DNA from: Mycobacterium sp. ACS1612
Lineage (GTDB): Bacteria > Actinomycetota > Actinomycetes > Mycobacteriales > Mycobacteriaceae
Assembly (NCBI RefSeq): GCF_001667505.1
Contig: NZ_LZHZ01000074.1
Span: 87,020-151,019, forward strand
Reading direction: 5' to 3'
DNA: 64,000 bases
Shown one piece after another: positions 56,418 to 64,000 of this stretch (within the stretch, counting starts at the first letter, position 1; every line of letters begins with the position of its first letter). Position numbers and translations under genes: made by a program. The notes beneath the pieces are model-generated. The model searched no databases. It was not told the origin of the DNA and saw only the letters and a list, made by a program, of their open reading frames with translations.

Positions 56418-58009
56418 CCGCATTACGTTCCACCCTCGACGCAGGGTCCGCCGGTTATGCCCAAGCCGCGGAAGCGATGACGGCCAAGCTCGCCGAACTC
56501 GACGCCGAACACGCCAAGGCCCTTGCCGGTGGCGGCGATAAATACGTCAAGCGTCATCACGACCGCGGCAAGATGACCGCCCGCGAGCGCATCGAGTTGC
56601 TGCTCGATCCCGATTCGCCGTTTCTCGAACTGAGCCCGTTGGCCGCGTGGGGCACCCCTTTCACGGTGGGCGCCAGCGTGGTGGTCGGCATCGGCGCTAT
56701 CGAAGGCGTGGAGTGCCTGGTGGTCGCCAACGACCCCACCGTCAAGGGCGGCACCAGCAACCCGTGGACGCTGCGAAAGATCCTGCGGGCCAACCAGATT
56801 GCTATGCAGAACCGCCTTCCGGTGGTCTCACTGGTGGAGTCGGGTGGCGCCGATCTGCCCACCCAGAAGGAGATCTTCATCCCGGGTGGGCAGATGTTCC
56901 GCGATCTGACCCGACTGTCGGCCGCGGGCATCCCGACCATCGCGCTGGTGTTCGGCAACTCCACGGCGGGCGGTGCGTACATCCCTGGCATGTCCGACCA
57001 CGTCGTGATGATCAAGGAGCGCTCGAAGGTGTTCCTGGCAGGCCCGCCGCTGGTGAAGATGGCCACCGGTGAGGAGTCCGACGACGAATCGCTTGGCGGC
57101 GCCGGAATGCACGCCCGTGTCTCGGGGTTGGCCGACTACTTCGCCGTCGACGAACTCGACGCCATCCGCATCGGCCGCCGTATCGTCGCCAGGTTGAACT
57201 GGCGCAAGCACGGTCCCGCGCCCAAACCGTTCACCGACCCGCTGTTCGACGCCGAGGAGCTGATCGGCATCGTCCCTTCGGACCTGCGCATCCCGTTCGA
57301 TCCGCGCGACGTGATCGCCCGCATCGTCGACGGTTCTCAGTTCGACGAGTTCAAGGCCCTCTACGGGTCGTCGCTGGTGACAGGGTGGGCCACGCTGTAC
57401 GGCTATCCGATCGGCATCCTGGCCAACCACCGAGGCGTGCTGTTTTCCGAGGAGTCGCAGAAGGCCACCCAGTTCATCGAGCTGGCCAACCGGTCCGACA
57501 CGCCACTGCTGTTCCTGCACAACACCACTGGCTACATGGTGGGCAAGCAGTACGAGGAAGGCGGAATGATCAAGCACGGCTCGATGATGATCAACGCCGT
57601 GTCGAACTCGACCGTTCCGCACATCTCCCTGCTGATCGGCGCCTCCTACGGCGCGGGCCATTACGGCATGTGCGGACGAGCCTACGATCCGCGCTTCCTG
57701 TTCGCATGGCCCAGCGCGAAATCCGCGGTGATGGGCGGCGCGCAACTGGCAGGGGTGCTGTCGATCGTCAGCCGCGCGGCCGCCGAGGCCCGCGGCCAAC
57801 GGGTCGACGAGGAAGCGGACGCCGCGATGCGCGCCGCGGTCGAAGGTCAGATCGAGGCCGAGTCACTGCCCATGGTGTTGTCCGGCATGCTCTACGACGA
57901 CGGCGTGATCGACCCGCGCGACACCCGCACCGTGTTGGGAATGTGCTTGTCCGCCATCGCCAATGGCCCGATCAAGGGGACGTCGAACTTCGGCGTCTTC
58001 CGGATGTGA
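56414..58009 (+). CDS. accD2: acyl-CoA carboxylase, carboxyltransferase (beta) subunit AccD2
   Basis: A 531-residue carboxyltransferase of the methylcrotonoyl-CoA/propionyl-CoA type. KYVKRHHDRGKMTARERIEL, VESGGADLPTQKEIFIPGGQ and FGNSTAGGAYIPGMSDHVVM bind the acyl-CoA; FLHNTTGYMVGKQYEEGGMI and YGAGHYGMCGRAYDPRFLFA form the carboxybiotin site and resemble MCCase beta. Together with AccA2 it should carboxylate 3-methylcrotonoyl-CoA in leucine breakdown. The start is GTG 56414, overlapping fadE13. Confidence 0.93.
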   Translation: MTALRSTLDAGSAGYAQAAEAMTAKLAELDAEHAKALAGGGDKYVKRHHDRGKMTARERIELLLDPDSPFLELSPLAAWGTPFTVGASVVVGIGAIEGVECLVVANDPTVKGGTSNPWTLRKILRANQIAMQNRLPVVSLVESGGADLPTQKEIFIPGGQMFRDLTRLSAAGIPTIALVFGNSTAGGAYIPGMSDHVVMIKERSKVFLAGPPLVKMATGEESDDESLGGAGMHARVSGLADYFAVDELDAIRIGRRIVARLNWRKHGPAPKPFTDPLFDAEELIGIVPSDLRIPFDPRDVIARIVDGSQFDEFKALYGSSLVTGWATLYGYPIGILANHRGVLFSEESQKATQFIELANRSDTPLLFLHNTTGYMVGKQYEEGGMIKHGSMMINAVSNSTVPHISLLIGASYGAGHYGMCGRAYDPRFLFAWPSAKSAVMGGAQLAGVLSIVSRAAAEARGQRVDEEADAAMRAAVEGQIEAESLPMVLSGMLYDDGVIDPRDTRTVLGMCLSAIANGPIKGTSNFGVFRM

Positions 58010-58015
58010 GCCCAC

Positions 58016-59989
58016 ATGATCTTTAGAGTCTTGGTCGCCAACCGGGGTGAGATCGCCCGCCGGGTGTTCACCACCTGCCGCAGGTTGGGCATCGGCACCG
58101 TCGCGGTGTACACCGATCCCGACGCCGCGTCCCCTCACGTGACGGAGGCCGACGCGGCGGTGCGCCTCGAGGGCCGCAATGGATACCTCGACGCCGCGCA
58201 GTTGATCAATGCCGCCCGCGCTGCGGGTGCCGACGCGATCCACCCGGGATACGGATTCCTCTCGGAGAACCCCGATTTCGCGTCCGCGGTGATCGACGCG
58301 GGCCTCACCTGGATCGGGCCGCCGGTGGCCGCAGTCGCCGCGATGGGGTCGAAGATCGAGGCCAAGAAAATGATGGCCGCTGCCGGTGTGCCGGTGCTCG
58401 AGGAACTCGACCCGGAGACCGTGACCGCCGACCAGTTGCCGGTGCTGATCAAGGCGTCGGCTGGCGGCGGTGGCCGCGGCATGCGGGTGGTCCGTGAATT
58501 GTCCACCCTGCCAGCACAAGTGGAGGCGGCGCGGCGCGAGGCGCAGTCGGCGTTCGGGGATCCGACGGTGTTCTGCGAGCGCTACCTGGCCACCGGCCAC
58601 CACGTCGAGGTGCAGGTGCTCGCCGATCAGCACGGCACCGTGTGGTCGGTCGGCGAACGCGAATGCTCGATCCAACGCAGGCACCAGAAGATCATCGAGG
58701 AGGCGCCGTCGCCTCTGGTCGAGCGCACCCCGGGGATGCGCGCCAAGCTTTTCGACGCCGCCCGGCTCGCCGCGACCGCGATCGGATACACCGGCGCGGG
58801 CACCGTCGAGTTCATGGCCAGCCCAGATGGTCCCGGCGCGGGGTCCTTTTATTTCCTCGAGATGAATACCCGACTTCAGGTCGAGCACCCGGTCACCGAG
58901 GAGACCACCGGACTCGACCTCGTCGAACTGCAACTGCAGGTCGCTGACGGCGGGAGCCTCGACCCGGAACCGCCTCCGTCGCAGGGATATTCGATCGAAG
59001 CGCGGTTGTACGCCGAAGACCCCGCGAAGGGATGGCAGCCGCAGGCGGGCACGGTGCATCACTTCGACGTGCCCAGCGCCGCCTCATTCGCTCCTCGCGT
59101 GCGCAGTGTCCGCCTGGACACCGGCGTCGTCGACGGCTCCGTGGTGTCGGTGTTCTACGACCCGATGCTCGCCAAGGTCATCTCGTATGCGCCGAACCGG
59201 CGTCAGGCGGCGACTGTGCTCGCCGACGCGCTGGCGCGCACCCGCATCCACGGCGTGCGCACCAACCGCGACCTGCTGGTGAACGTGCTGCGCCATCCGG
59301 CGTTCCTCGACGGCGCCACCGACACCGCGTTCTTCGACACCCACGGGCTTGCCGAACTGGCAGCGCCGCTGGCCGACGACGCCGCCGTCAAGCTGTCGGC
59401 GCTGGCCGCGGCGCTCGCCGACGCGGCGCACAACCGCAGCGCCGCAACGGTATTCAGCGCGGCGCCGAGCGGCTGGCGCAACCTGGCGTCCAGCTACCAG
59501 ACCAAGTCCTACAGCGCAGCCGAGGAGACGCACGAGGTGCGCTACCGGTTCACCCGCGCCGGGACGGAACTGCCGGACCACGACGGCGTGACACTGGTGA
59601 GCGCGCACCCCGACCGGGTGGTGCTGTCGCTCGACGGCGTGCACCGCGCGTTCGACGTGGCCCGCTACGGTGCCGACGTCTTCGTCGACTCTCCGCTGGG
59701 CCCAGTGCAACTCGTCGCCCTGCCGCGTTTCCCCGACCCCGACTCCGCCGTCGCGCAGGGCTCACTGCTGGCGCCCATGCCCGGCTCGGTGCTGCGGGTA
59801 GGCGCCGCGGTGGGCGAAACCGTGACGGCGGGTCAGCCCCTGATCTGGCTCGAGGCGATGAAAATGGAGCACACCGTCACCGCGCCGAGCGACGGCGTGC
59901 TCGCCGAGCTCAACGTCGAGGCCGGCCAGCAGGTCGACGTCGGCACCGTCCTTGCCCGCGTGGACACCGCTGAAGGAGACGCACAATGA
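58016..59989 (+). CDS. accA2: acyl-CoA carboxylase alpha subunit AccA2 (biotin carboxylase plus BCCP)
   Basis: A 657-residue two-domain protein. Biotin carboxylase (1-450): FRVLVANRGEIARRVFTTCR, the ATP-grasp glycine loop KASAGGGGRGMRVV, GTVEFMASPDG and EMNTRLQVEHPVTEETTGLD. Biotin carboxyl carrier (about 580-657): the biotinylated lysine in WLEAMKMEHTVTAPSDG. It supplies carboxybiotin to AccD2. It begins 6 bp after accD2 and overlaps fadE12 by 4 bp. Confidence 0.94.
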   Translation: MIFRVLVANRGEIARRVFTTCRRLGIGTVAVYTDPDAASPHVTEADAAVRLEGRNGYLDAAQLINAARAAGADAIHPGYGFLSENPDFASAVIDAGLTWIGPPVAAVAAMGSKIEAKKMMAAAGVPVLEELDPETVTADQLPVLIKASAGGGGRGMRVVRELSTLPAQVEAARREAQSAFGDPTVFCERYLATGHHVEVQVLADQHGTVWSVGERECSIQRRHQKIIEEAPSPLVERTPGMRAKLFDAARLAATAIGYTGAGTVEFMASPDGPGAGSFYFLEMNTRLQVEHPVTEETTGLDLVELQLQVADGGSLDPEPPPSQGYSIEARLYAEDPAKGWQPQAGTVHHFDVPSAASFAPRVRSVRLDTGVVDGSVVSVFYDPMLAKVISYAPNRRQAATVLADALARTRIHGVRTNRDLLVNVLRHPAFLDGATDTAFFDTHGLAELAAPLADDAAVKLSALAAALADAAHNRSAATVFSAAPSGWRNLASSYQTKSYSAAEETHEVRYRFTRAGTELPDHDGVTLVSAHPDRVVLSLDGVHRAFDVARYGADVFVDSPLGPVQLVALPRFPDPDSAVAQGSLLAPMPGSVLRVGAAVGETVTAGQPLIWLEAMKMEHTVTAPSDGVLAELNVEAGQQVDVGTVLARVDTAEGDAQ

Positions 59990-61146
59990 CAGGCTTCATC
60001 GAAGCTGAAGAACAGCAGGCCTTGCGAAAGGCCGTCGCCGCGATGGCGGCCAACTACGGCCAGGACTACTACCTGGAGAAGTCCCGGGCAGGTCAGCACA
60101 CCGACGAATTATGGAGCGAGGCAGGCAAACTCGGCTTCATCGGCGTCAACCTGCCCGAGGACTACGGCGGCGGCGGTGCGGGCATGTACGAGCTGTCGAT
60201 GGTGATGGAGGAGATGGCGGCGGCGGGCTGTCCGCTGCTGATGATGGTGGTCTCCCCCGCGATCAACGGCACCATCATCGCCAAGTTCGGCACCGACGAG
60301 CAGAAGAAGCGGTGGCTGCCCGGCATCGCCGACGGTTCGACCACGATGGCGTTCGCGATCACCGAACCGGACGCGGGCTCCAACAGCCACCGCATCACCA
60401 CGACGGCGCGACGCGACGGCAGCGACTGGATCCTGTCCGGGCAGAAGGTGTTCATCTCGGGCATCGACCAAGCGCAGGCCGTGCTAGTCGTCGGGCGCAC
60501 CGAGGAACTGAAGACCGGCAACCTGCGGCCCGCGCTGTTCATCGTGCCGACCGACACAACAGGGTTGTCCTGGACCAGGATCGACATGGAACTGGTGACG
60601 CCGGAAAGCCAGTTCCAGGTGTTCCTCGATGAGGTGCGGCTGCCGTCGGATGCGCTGGTCGGTTCGGAGGACGCGGCCATCGCGCAACTATTCGCCGGGC
60701 TGAACCCGGAGCGGATCATGGGCGCGGCCAGCGCAGTGGGCATGGGCCGGTTCGCGATCAACAAGGCCGTCGACTACGTCAAGTCGAGGCAGGTGTGGAA
60801 GACGCCGATCGGCGCGCACCAGGGCCTGTCGCATCCGTTGGCGCAGAACCACATCGAGATTGAACTTGCCAAGCTGATGATGCAGAAGGCCGCGTCGCTG
60901 TACGACGCAGGCGACGATGCGGGCGCGGCCGAGGCTGCGAACATGGCCAAGTACGCCGCCGGTGAAGCGTCGGTGCGCGCGGTCGATCAGGCGGTGCAGT
61001 CGCTGGGCGGCAACGGGCTGACGAAGGAATACGGCATCGCCGCGGCGGTGACGGCGTCGAAGCTGGCACGCATCGCGCCGGTGAGCCGGGAGATGGTGCT
61101 CAACTTCGTCGCGCAGACGTCGCTCGGACTACCCAGGTCATATTGA
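59986..61146 (+). CDS. fadE12: acyl-CoA dehydrogenase FadE12
   Basis: A 386-residue acyl-CoA dehydrogenase. LPEDYGGGGAGMYELSMVME, MAFAITEPDAGSNSHRITTT and LSGQKVFISGIDQAQAVLVV mark the FAD domain; ALFIVPTDTTGLSWTRIDME and RFAINKAVDYVKSRQVWKTP are typical of the later part. It is a second dehydrogenase in one operon with FadE13, possibly for a different chain or step. Conserved order matches Rv0972c. Confidence 0.92.
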   Translation: MTGFIEAEEQQALRKAVAAMAANYGQDYYLEKSRAGQHTDELWSEAGKLGFIGVNLPEDYGGGGAGMYELSMVMEEMAAAGCPLLMMVVSPAINGTIIAKFGTDEQKKRWLPGIADGSTTMAFAITEPDAGSNSHRITTTARRDGSDWILSGQKVFISGIDQAQAVLVVGRTEELKTGNLRPALFIVPTDTTGLSWTRIDMELVTPESQFQVFLDEVRLPSDALVGSEDAAIAQLFAGLNPERIMGAASAVGMGRFAINKAVDYVKSRQVWKTPIGAHQGLSHPLAQNHIEIELAKLMMQKAASLYDAGDDAGAAEAANMAKYAAGEASVRAVDQAVQSLGGNGLTKEYGIAAAVTASKLARIAPVSREMVLNFVAQTSLGLPRSY

Positions 61147-61916
61147 TGCCTACCCTCGTCCACTACGCCGTCGAGGGACCCGTCGCCCGGATCACCCTCG
61201 ACTCGCCAGACAACCGCAACGCCTTGTCGACGAGGCTGGTCGACCAGTTACACCAGGCCTTCATCGAAGCCACCGAGGAGTCCGGGGTGCGGGCGGTGGT
61301 CCTCGACCACACCGGCGGCACGTTCTGTGCCGGCGCGGACCTGGCCGAGGCGGCCGGGCGCGACCCCGGCGAGCTAGCGGTGTCCCGAGCCCGTGAACTC
61401 ACCGCACTGCTGCGGCGAATCCTCGAATTGCCGGTGCCGGTGATCGCGGCGGTGGACGGGCACGTCCGGGCGGGTGGGCTCGGTCTGGTCGGCGCATGCG
61501 ACATCGCGGTCGCGGGCCAGGCCAGCACATTCGCCCTGACGGAGGCGCGCATCGGCGTCGCGCCGTCGATCATCTCGCTGACTCTGCTGCCGAAGATGTC
61601 CGCGCGCGCCGCCGGTCGTTACTTCGTCACCGGCGAGAAGTTCGGCGCGGCCGAGGCCGCCGACATGGGTCTGATCACCCTCGCGGCCGACGACGTCGCA
61701 GCCACGGTCGCCACACTGACCGCCGAGATCGCCAAGGCATTCCCGCAGGGATTGGCCGCGTCCAAGGCGTTGACCACCGCCGCGATCCTGGAGGCGTTCG
61801 ACCGCCGGGCCGACGAGCTGACCGAGCAATCTGCGCGACTGTTCGTCTCCGAGGAGGCGCGGGAAGGGATGCTGGCCTTCCTGCAGAAGCGCCGGCCGCG
61901 TTTGCCTGACTCCTGA
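61146..61916 (+). CDS. echA7: enoyl-CoA hydratase EchA7
   Basis: A 256-residue crotonase-fold enzyme. ITLDSPDNRNALSTRLVDQL is the opening, GGTFCAGADLAEAAGRDPGE the first oxyanion-hole strand and AAVDGHVRAGGLGLVGACDI the second; FALTEARIGVAPSIISLTLL follows. In leucine breakdown the step after the carboxylase is hydration of methylglutaconyl-CoA, which is the likely role. It is the last gene of the operon, starting at 61146 on the fadE12 stop (TGATG). Confidence 0.92.
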   Translation: MPTLVHYAVEGPVARITLDSPDNRNALSTRLVDQLHQAFIEATEESGVRAVVLDHTGGTFCAGADLAEAAGRDPGELAVSRARELTALLRRILELPVPVIAAVDGHVRAGGLGLVGACDIAVAGQASTFALTEARIGVAPSIISLTLLPKMSARAAGRYFVTGEKFGAAEAADMGLITLAADDVAATVATLTAEIAKAFPQGLAASKALTTAAILEAFDRRADELTEQSARLFVSEEAREGMLAFLQKRRPRLPDS

Positions 61917-62069
61917 GAGTAACTTGCCAGAAATAAGGGTAAGCCAAGCTAGGCATGCAGCTGTACGATTATTGACGTAACCGTTAGACAGTTGCACACG
62001 CAACCTTGATGGAGGTTAGGATCGGTTAATCGGGCGTACGGGGCGCCCACTTGAAGTAAGGGAGACTTC

Positions 62070-62402
62070 ATGAAGCGAACACTTATTGCAGCCGCTGCAA
62101 GCGCCATCGGAGGCCTGGGGGCCGTTGGTCTGATGTCCGCCGCGCCCGCGCAGGCCGACTGCTCAGACCCGAGCGACCCCGGCTTCACCTTTCCGTTGAC
62201 GCCGGCACGTGTCGTGTGCGTCGCGAATGAGCAGGCTGGGACTTTCGCGATGACCGTCAGCCCGGCATACAACATCGATCGTTTTCTGAACGGGAATCCG
62301 ACTGAGGGCGGAGGTCGCGATGGGCTCGGAATCTTGGACCAGCCCCAAACGTTCGTCAACAGCATCGCCGACTTCTTGAACGGGCCACGCAGCCCCGAAT
62401 AG
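62070..62402 (+). CDS. small secreted protein with one disulfide
   Basis: A 110-residue precursor. The signal peptide MKRTLIAAAASAIGGLGAVG has a cleavage at APAQA-DC. The mature chain of about 80 residues has two cysteines (ADCSDPSDPG and ARVVCVANEQAG), as in many short mycobacterial secreted proteins of unknown function. RBS AGGGAG is eight bases before ATG. The 150-bp leader contains GTTGC-ACAC-GCAAC (61991-62004). An intrinsic terminator follows the gene. Confidence 0.8.
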   Translation: MKRTLIAAAASAIGGLGAVGLMSAAPAQADCSDPSDPGFTFPLTPARVVCVANEQAGTFAMTVSPAYNIDRFLNGNPTEGGGRDGLGILDQPQTFVNSIADFLNGPRSPE

Positions 62403-62420
62403 TCCGCAACGATAAGTCAA

Positions 62421-62456
62421 CGGGCACTTGCATATTCGCGCAGGTGCCCGTTTTCT
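62421..62456 (+). terminator. Rho-independent terminator after the small secreted gene
   Basis: CGGGCACTTG (62421-62430), a 10-nt loop, CAGGTGCCCG (62441-62450), then TTTTCTT. The stem has one G-T pair. It starts 19 bp after the stop codon at 62402. Confidence 0.85.
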
Positions 62457-62485
62457 TGTGCCCGGTCGCGTAGGCTAAGCGACCG

Positions 62486-63247
62486 ATGACCCGTCACGTC
62501 CTCGTCACCGGTGCGACCGGCGCACTGGGCCGGAAGCTGGTTGGCGCGGCGACGGCCGCCGGACATCAGGTCCGCGCGATGAGCCGACGCAGTCACGTCG
62601 GCTACACGGGTGTGCACTGGGCCCAGGGCGATCTGTTGACCAACACCGGCGTCGACGCCGCAGTTGATAGCGTGAATGTGGTGGTGCACTGCGCCACTCA
62701 GGGCACTGCCGACAAGGACGTCACGTCGACCGAGAATCTGATCACAGCGGCGCGCAAAGCGGACGTTGATCACATCGTCTACGTGTCGATCGTCGGCATC
62801 GACCGGATCCCTTTGCCGTACTACAAAACCAAGCTGCGCGTAGAGCAGACCTTGCAAGCCTCGGGCGTCGGACACACCGTGCTGCGCGCGACCCAATTCC
62901 ACGACCTGATCAAGATGACGTTCGCGATCCAGCGGTTCTCCCCGCTGCTGTGCGCCGTCAAGGGCATGCGGTTCCAGCCCATCGACACCGGCGACGTCGC
63001 CAACCGGCTCGTCGAGTTGATCGACGCCGAACCCGCAGGACGGGCGCCCGACATCGGCGGCCCCACCGTGCACACCCACGCCGAACTCGCCCGCATCTAT
63101 CGCAGCGCCCACGGCGGCCGTCGACCCGTGGTGGAGGTACCGGCACCGGGGCGCATCGCGGCCGGCTACCGCACGGGGGCGAACCTAGCTCCGGACAACC
63201 CGGTGGGCACCATCAGCTTCGCCGAATACGTGGCCCAACACGCATAA
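62486..63247 (+). CDS. NAD(P)-binding NmrA/atypical-SDR protein
   Basis: A 253-residue Rossmann protein starting MTRHVLVTGATGALGRKLVG. The loop GATGALG and VYVSIVGIDRIPLPYYKTKL fit the NAD(P)H-binding NmrA-like group, as does the C-terminal RFQPIDTGDVANRLVELIDA. It is similar in type to the protein at 14891 but not a close copy. It is a stand-alone gene between terminators; substrate unknown. Confidence 0.85.
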   Translation: MTRHVLVTGATGALGRKLVGAATAAGHQVRAMSRRSHVGYTGVHWAQGDLLTNTGVDAAVDSVNVVVHCATQGTADKDVTSTENLITAARKADVDHIVYVSIVGIDRIPLPYYKTKLRVEQTLQASGVGHTVLRATQFHDLIKMTFAIQRFSPLLCAVKGMRFQPIDTGDVANRLVELIDAEPAGRAPDIGGPTVHTHAELARIYRSAHGGRRPVVEVPAPGRIAAGYRTGANLAPDNPVGTISFAEYVAQHA

Positions 63248-63340
63248 GTTTGCTCACCTAGCAGCTTCGCCGGAATGGCCGAGAGCACAGTTTGGCCAAC
63301 GCCCTTGCATGTGCCAGCGTTAGTCGTAGTCTCGATATCG

Positions 63341-63922
63341 ATGAGCACTCCAGCGCCGCGGAACAGTTCGATGCGTGCTGCAGACACCGATCGGATCCAG
63401 GTGGCGCAGTTGCTCACCGACGCCGCCGCCCAGGGCCGGTTACCACTGAGCGAATACGAAGACCGGCTGACGAAGGCGTATGCCGCGCAGACCTACGACG
63501 AACTCGACCGGATCAGCGCCGACCTGCCCGGTGCGGTCACCCGGGCGCGTGGCGGCGGGCCGTGCCGGCCCGCGCCGTCGACTCTGCTGCTGGCGATCAT
63601 GAGCGGCTTCGAGCGCCGCGGCCGATGGAACGTGCCCAAACGCTTGACCACCTTCGCGTTGTGGGGCGGCGGCGTGGTCGATCTGCGGTATGCCGACTTC
63701 ACCTCACCGGAGGTGGAGATCCACTCGTACTCGATCATGGGCGGGCAGACCATCCTGGTGCCGCCAGAGGTGAACGTCGACTTGCGCGGCGTCGGGGTGA
63801 TGGGCACGTTCGAGCAGAGCGTCAACGGTGAAGGGTCCCCTGGCGCGCCGTGCGTGCGGATCCGCGGTTTCTCGCTGTGGGGCAGCGTCGGCGTCAAGCG
63901 CAAGAAGCGCAAGGCCGCCTAG
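63341..63922 (+). CDS. DUF1707 protein with a LiaF-like C-terminal domain (Rv0966c-like)
   Basis: A 193-residue protein. Residues 10-62 form the DUF1707 domain (MRAADTDRIQVAQLLTDAAA, LPLSEYEDRLTKAYAAQTYD, ELDRISADLPG), a short helical module often tethered near the membrane. The second half (TTFALWGGGVVDLRYADFTS, HSYSIMGGQTILVPPEVNVD, GVMGTFEQSVNG) resembles the beta-helical cell-wall-stress domain of LiaF/VraT. There is no membrane span. The end is basic (VKRKKRKAA). It corresponds to Rv0966c. The next 78 bases, to the window end, show no gene. Confidence 0.85.
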   Translation: MSTPAPRNSSMRAADTDRIQVAQLLTDAAAQGRLPLSEYEDRLTKAYAAQTYDELDRISADLPGAVTRARGGGPCRPAPSTLLLAIMSGFERRGRWNVPKRLTTFALWGGGVVDLRYADFTSPEVEIHSYSIMGGQTILVPPEVNVDLRGVGVMGTFEQSVNGEGSPGAPCVRIRGFSLWGSVGVKRKKRKAA

Positions 63923-64000
63923 TTGTACCTAGTCACGACGTTGGTAGCAGTCGGCTGATCGGTGGGAGGCCGCCGAGTGCGCTGTGACGGCGTCGAGTGT

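Noticed and set aside
61930..61960. Sequence AAGGGTAAGCCAAGCTAGGC before the small secreted gene as an IdeR (iron) box
   Set aside because: Too many departures from the IdeR palindrome TTAGGTTAGGCTAACCTAA to support the claim.
1..64000. Insertion sequences, integrases, CRISPR arrays, rRNA
   Set aside because: None found by eye: no transposase motifs, no regularly spaced repeats, no rRNA-like sequence. The direct repeat at 46.7-48.1 kb is a porin gene duplication.

Overview
The window is high-GC actinobacterial DNA from a fast-growing mycobacterium (Mycolicibacterium type). The evidence is two MspA-family porins, the mprA-mprB-pepD stress locus, a GlpR/RimJ/Glp/GalU cluster, ruc behind a CIRCE element, a fadE13-accD2-accA2-fadE12-echA7 operon in the same gene order as M. 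tuberculosis Rv0976c-Rv0971c, F420-type oxidoreductases, and the start of a type I polyketide synthase. No rRNA, insertion sequence or CRISPR array is visible. There is one tRNA, tRNA-Ala(CGC).

Layout. (1) 1-5 kb: the 5' end of a PKS on the minus strand, about 1 kb with no gene but a perfect 12-bp inverted repeat, then homologues of Rv0219 and Rv0218 (a molybdopterin oxidase fused to a cytochrome-b-like membrane part), an alpha/beta hydrolase and its TetR neighbour. (2) 5-34 kb: an accessory redox/stress island. (3) 34-39 kb: a three-cysteine HTH regulator, several decayed genes (hemerythrin, truncated haemoglobin, NTF2-like), a FetB-type permease and a P450/TetR pair. (4) 40-64 kb: conserved mycobacterial core (cell-division Glp/GlpR, galU, folate cyclo-ligase, ruc, mscL, two porins, moaB2, pepD-mprB-mprA, rpmF, leucine/acyl-CoA catabolism operon, DUF1707 protein).

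The main discovery is in the 5-34 kb island. Seven transcription units are each preceded by the same composite DNA element. Its ideal form is the palindrome TCACCCGGGTGA, then 11 bp, then GGGTGA, 7 bp, TCACCC (about 42 bp). The copies lie at 10822-10863 (minus), 13671-13712, 18869-18897 (second box partial), 21360-21390 (compressed by 11 bp), 22594-22634, 30989-31031 and 33515-33556. I know of no described mycobacterial operator with this architecture. The units it heads encode methionine sulfoxide reductases A and B, transaldolase, an extra cytochrome oxidase subunit I, a YedY-like molybdoenzyme with a ferredoxin-reductase-like protein, a DUF417/RclC-like membrane protein, two FAD disulfide reductases, two quinone-oxidoreductase-like proteins, paralogous SDRs, cupins, NTF2 and GNAT proteins, and a SigH-like sigma factor. 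A large MalT/LAL-type LuxR regulator lies at the end of the second unit and is the best local candidate for the protein that reads the element. The gene content suggests a response to oxidants such as reactive chlorine species. This is inference: the element is read directly from the sequence, the regulator assignment and stimulus are not.

The island also shows decay: an MFS transporter with a large internal deletion, a frameshifted small membrane/secreted gene, a hemerythrin remnant and a deleted group III haemoglobin. One SDR paralogue has His in place of the catalytic Tyr. Three small genes (52 aa between msrA and tal, 52 aa behind a CRP-type palindrome near the porins, and the broken gene at 33.2 kb) would be missed by ordinary length cut-offs.
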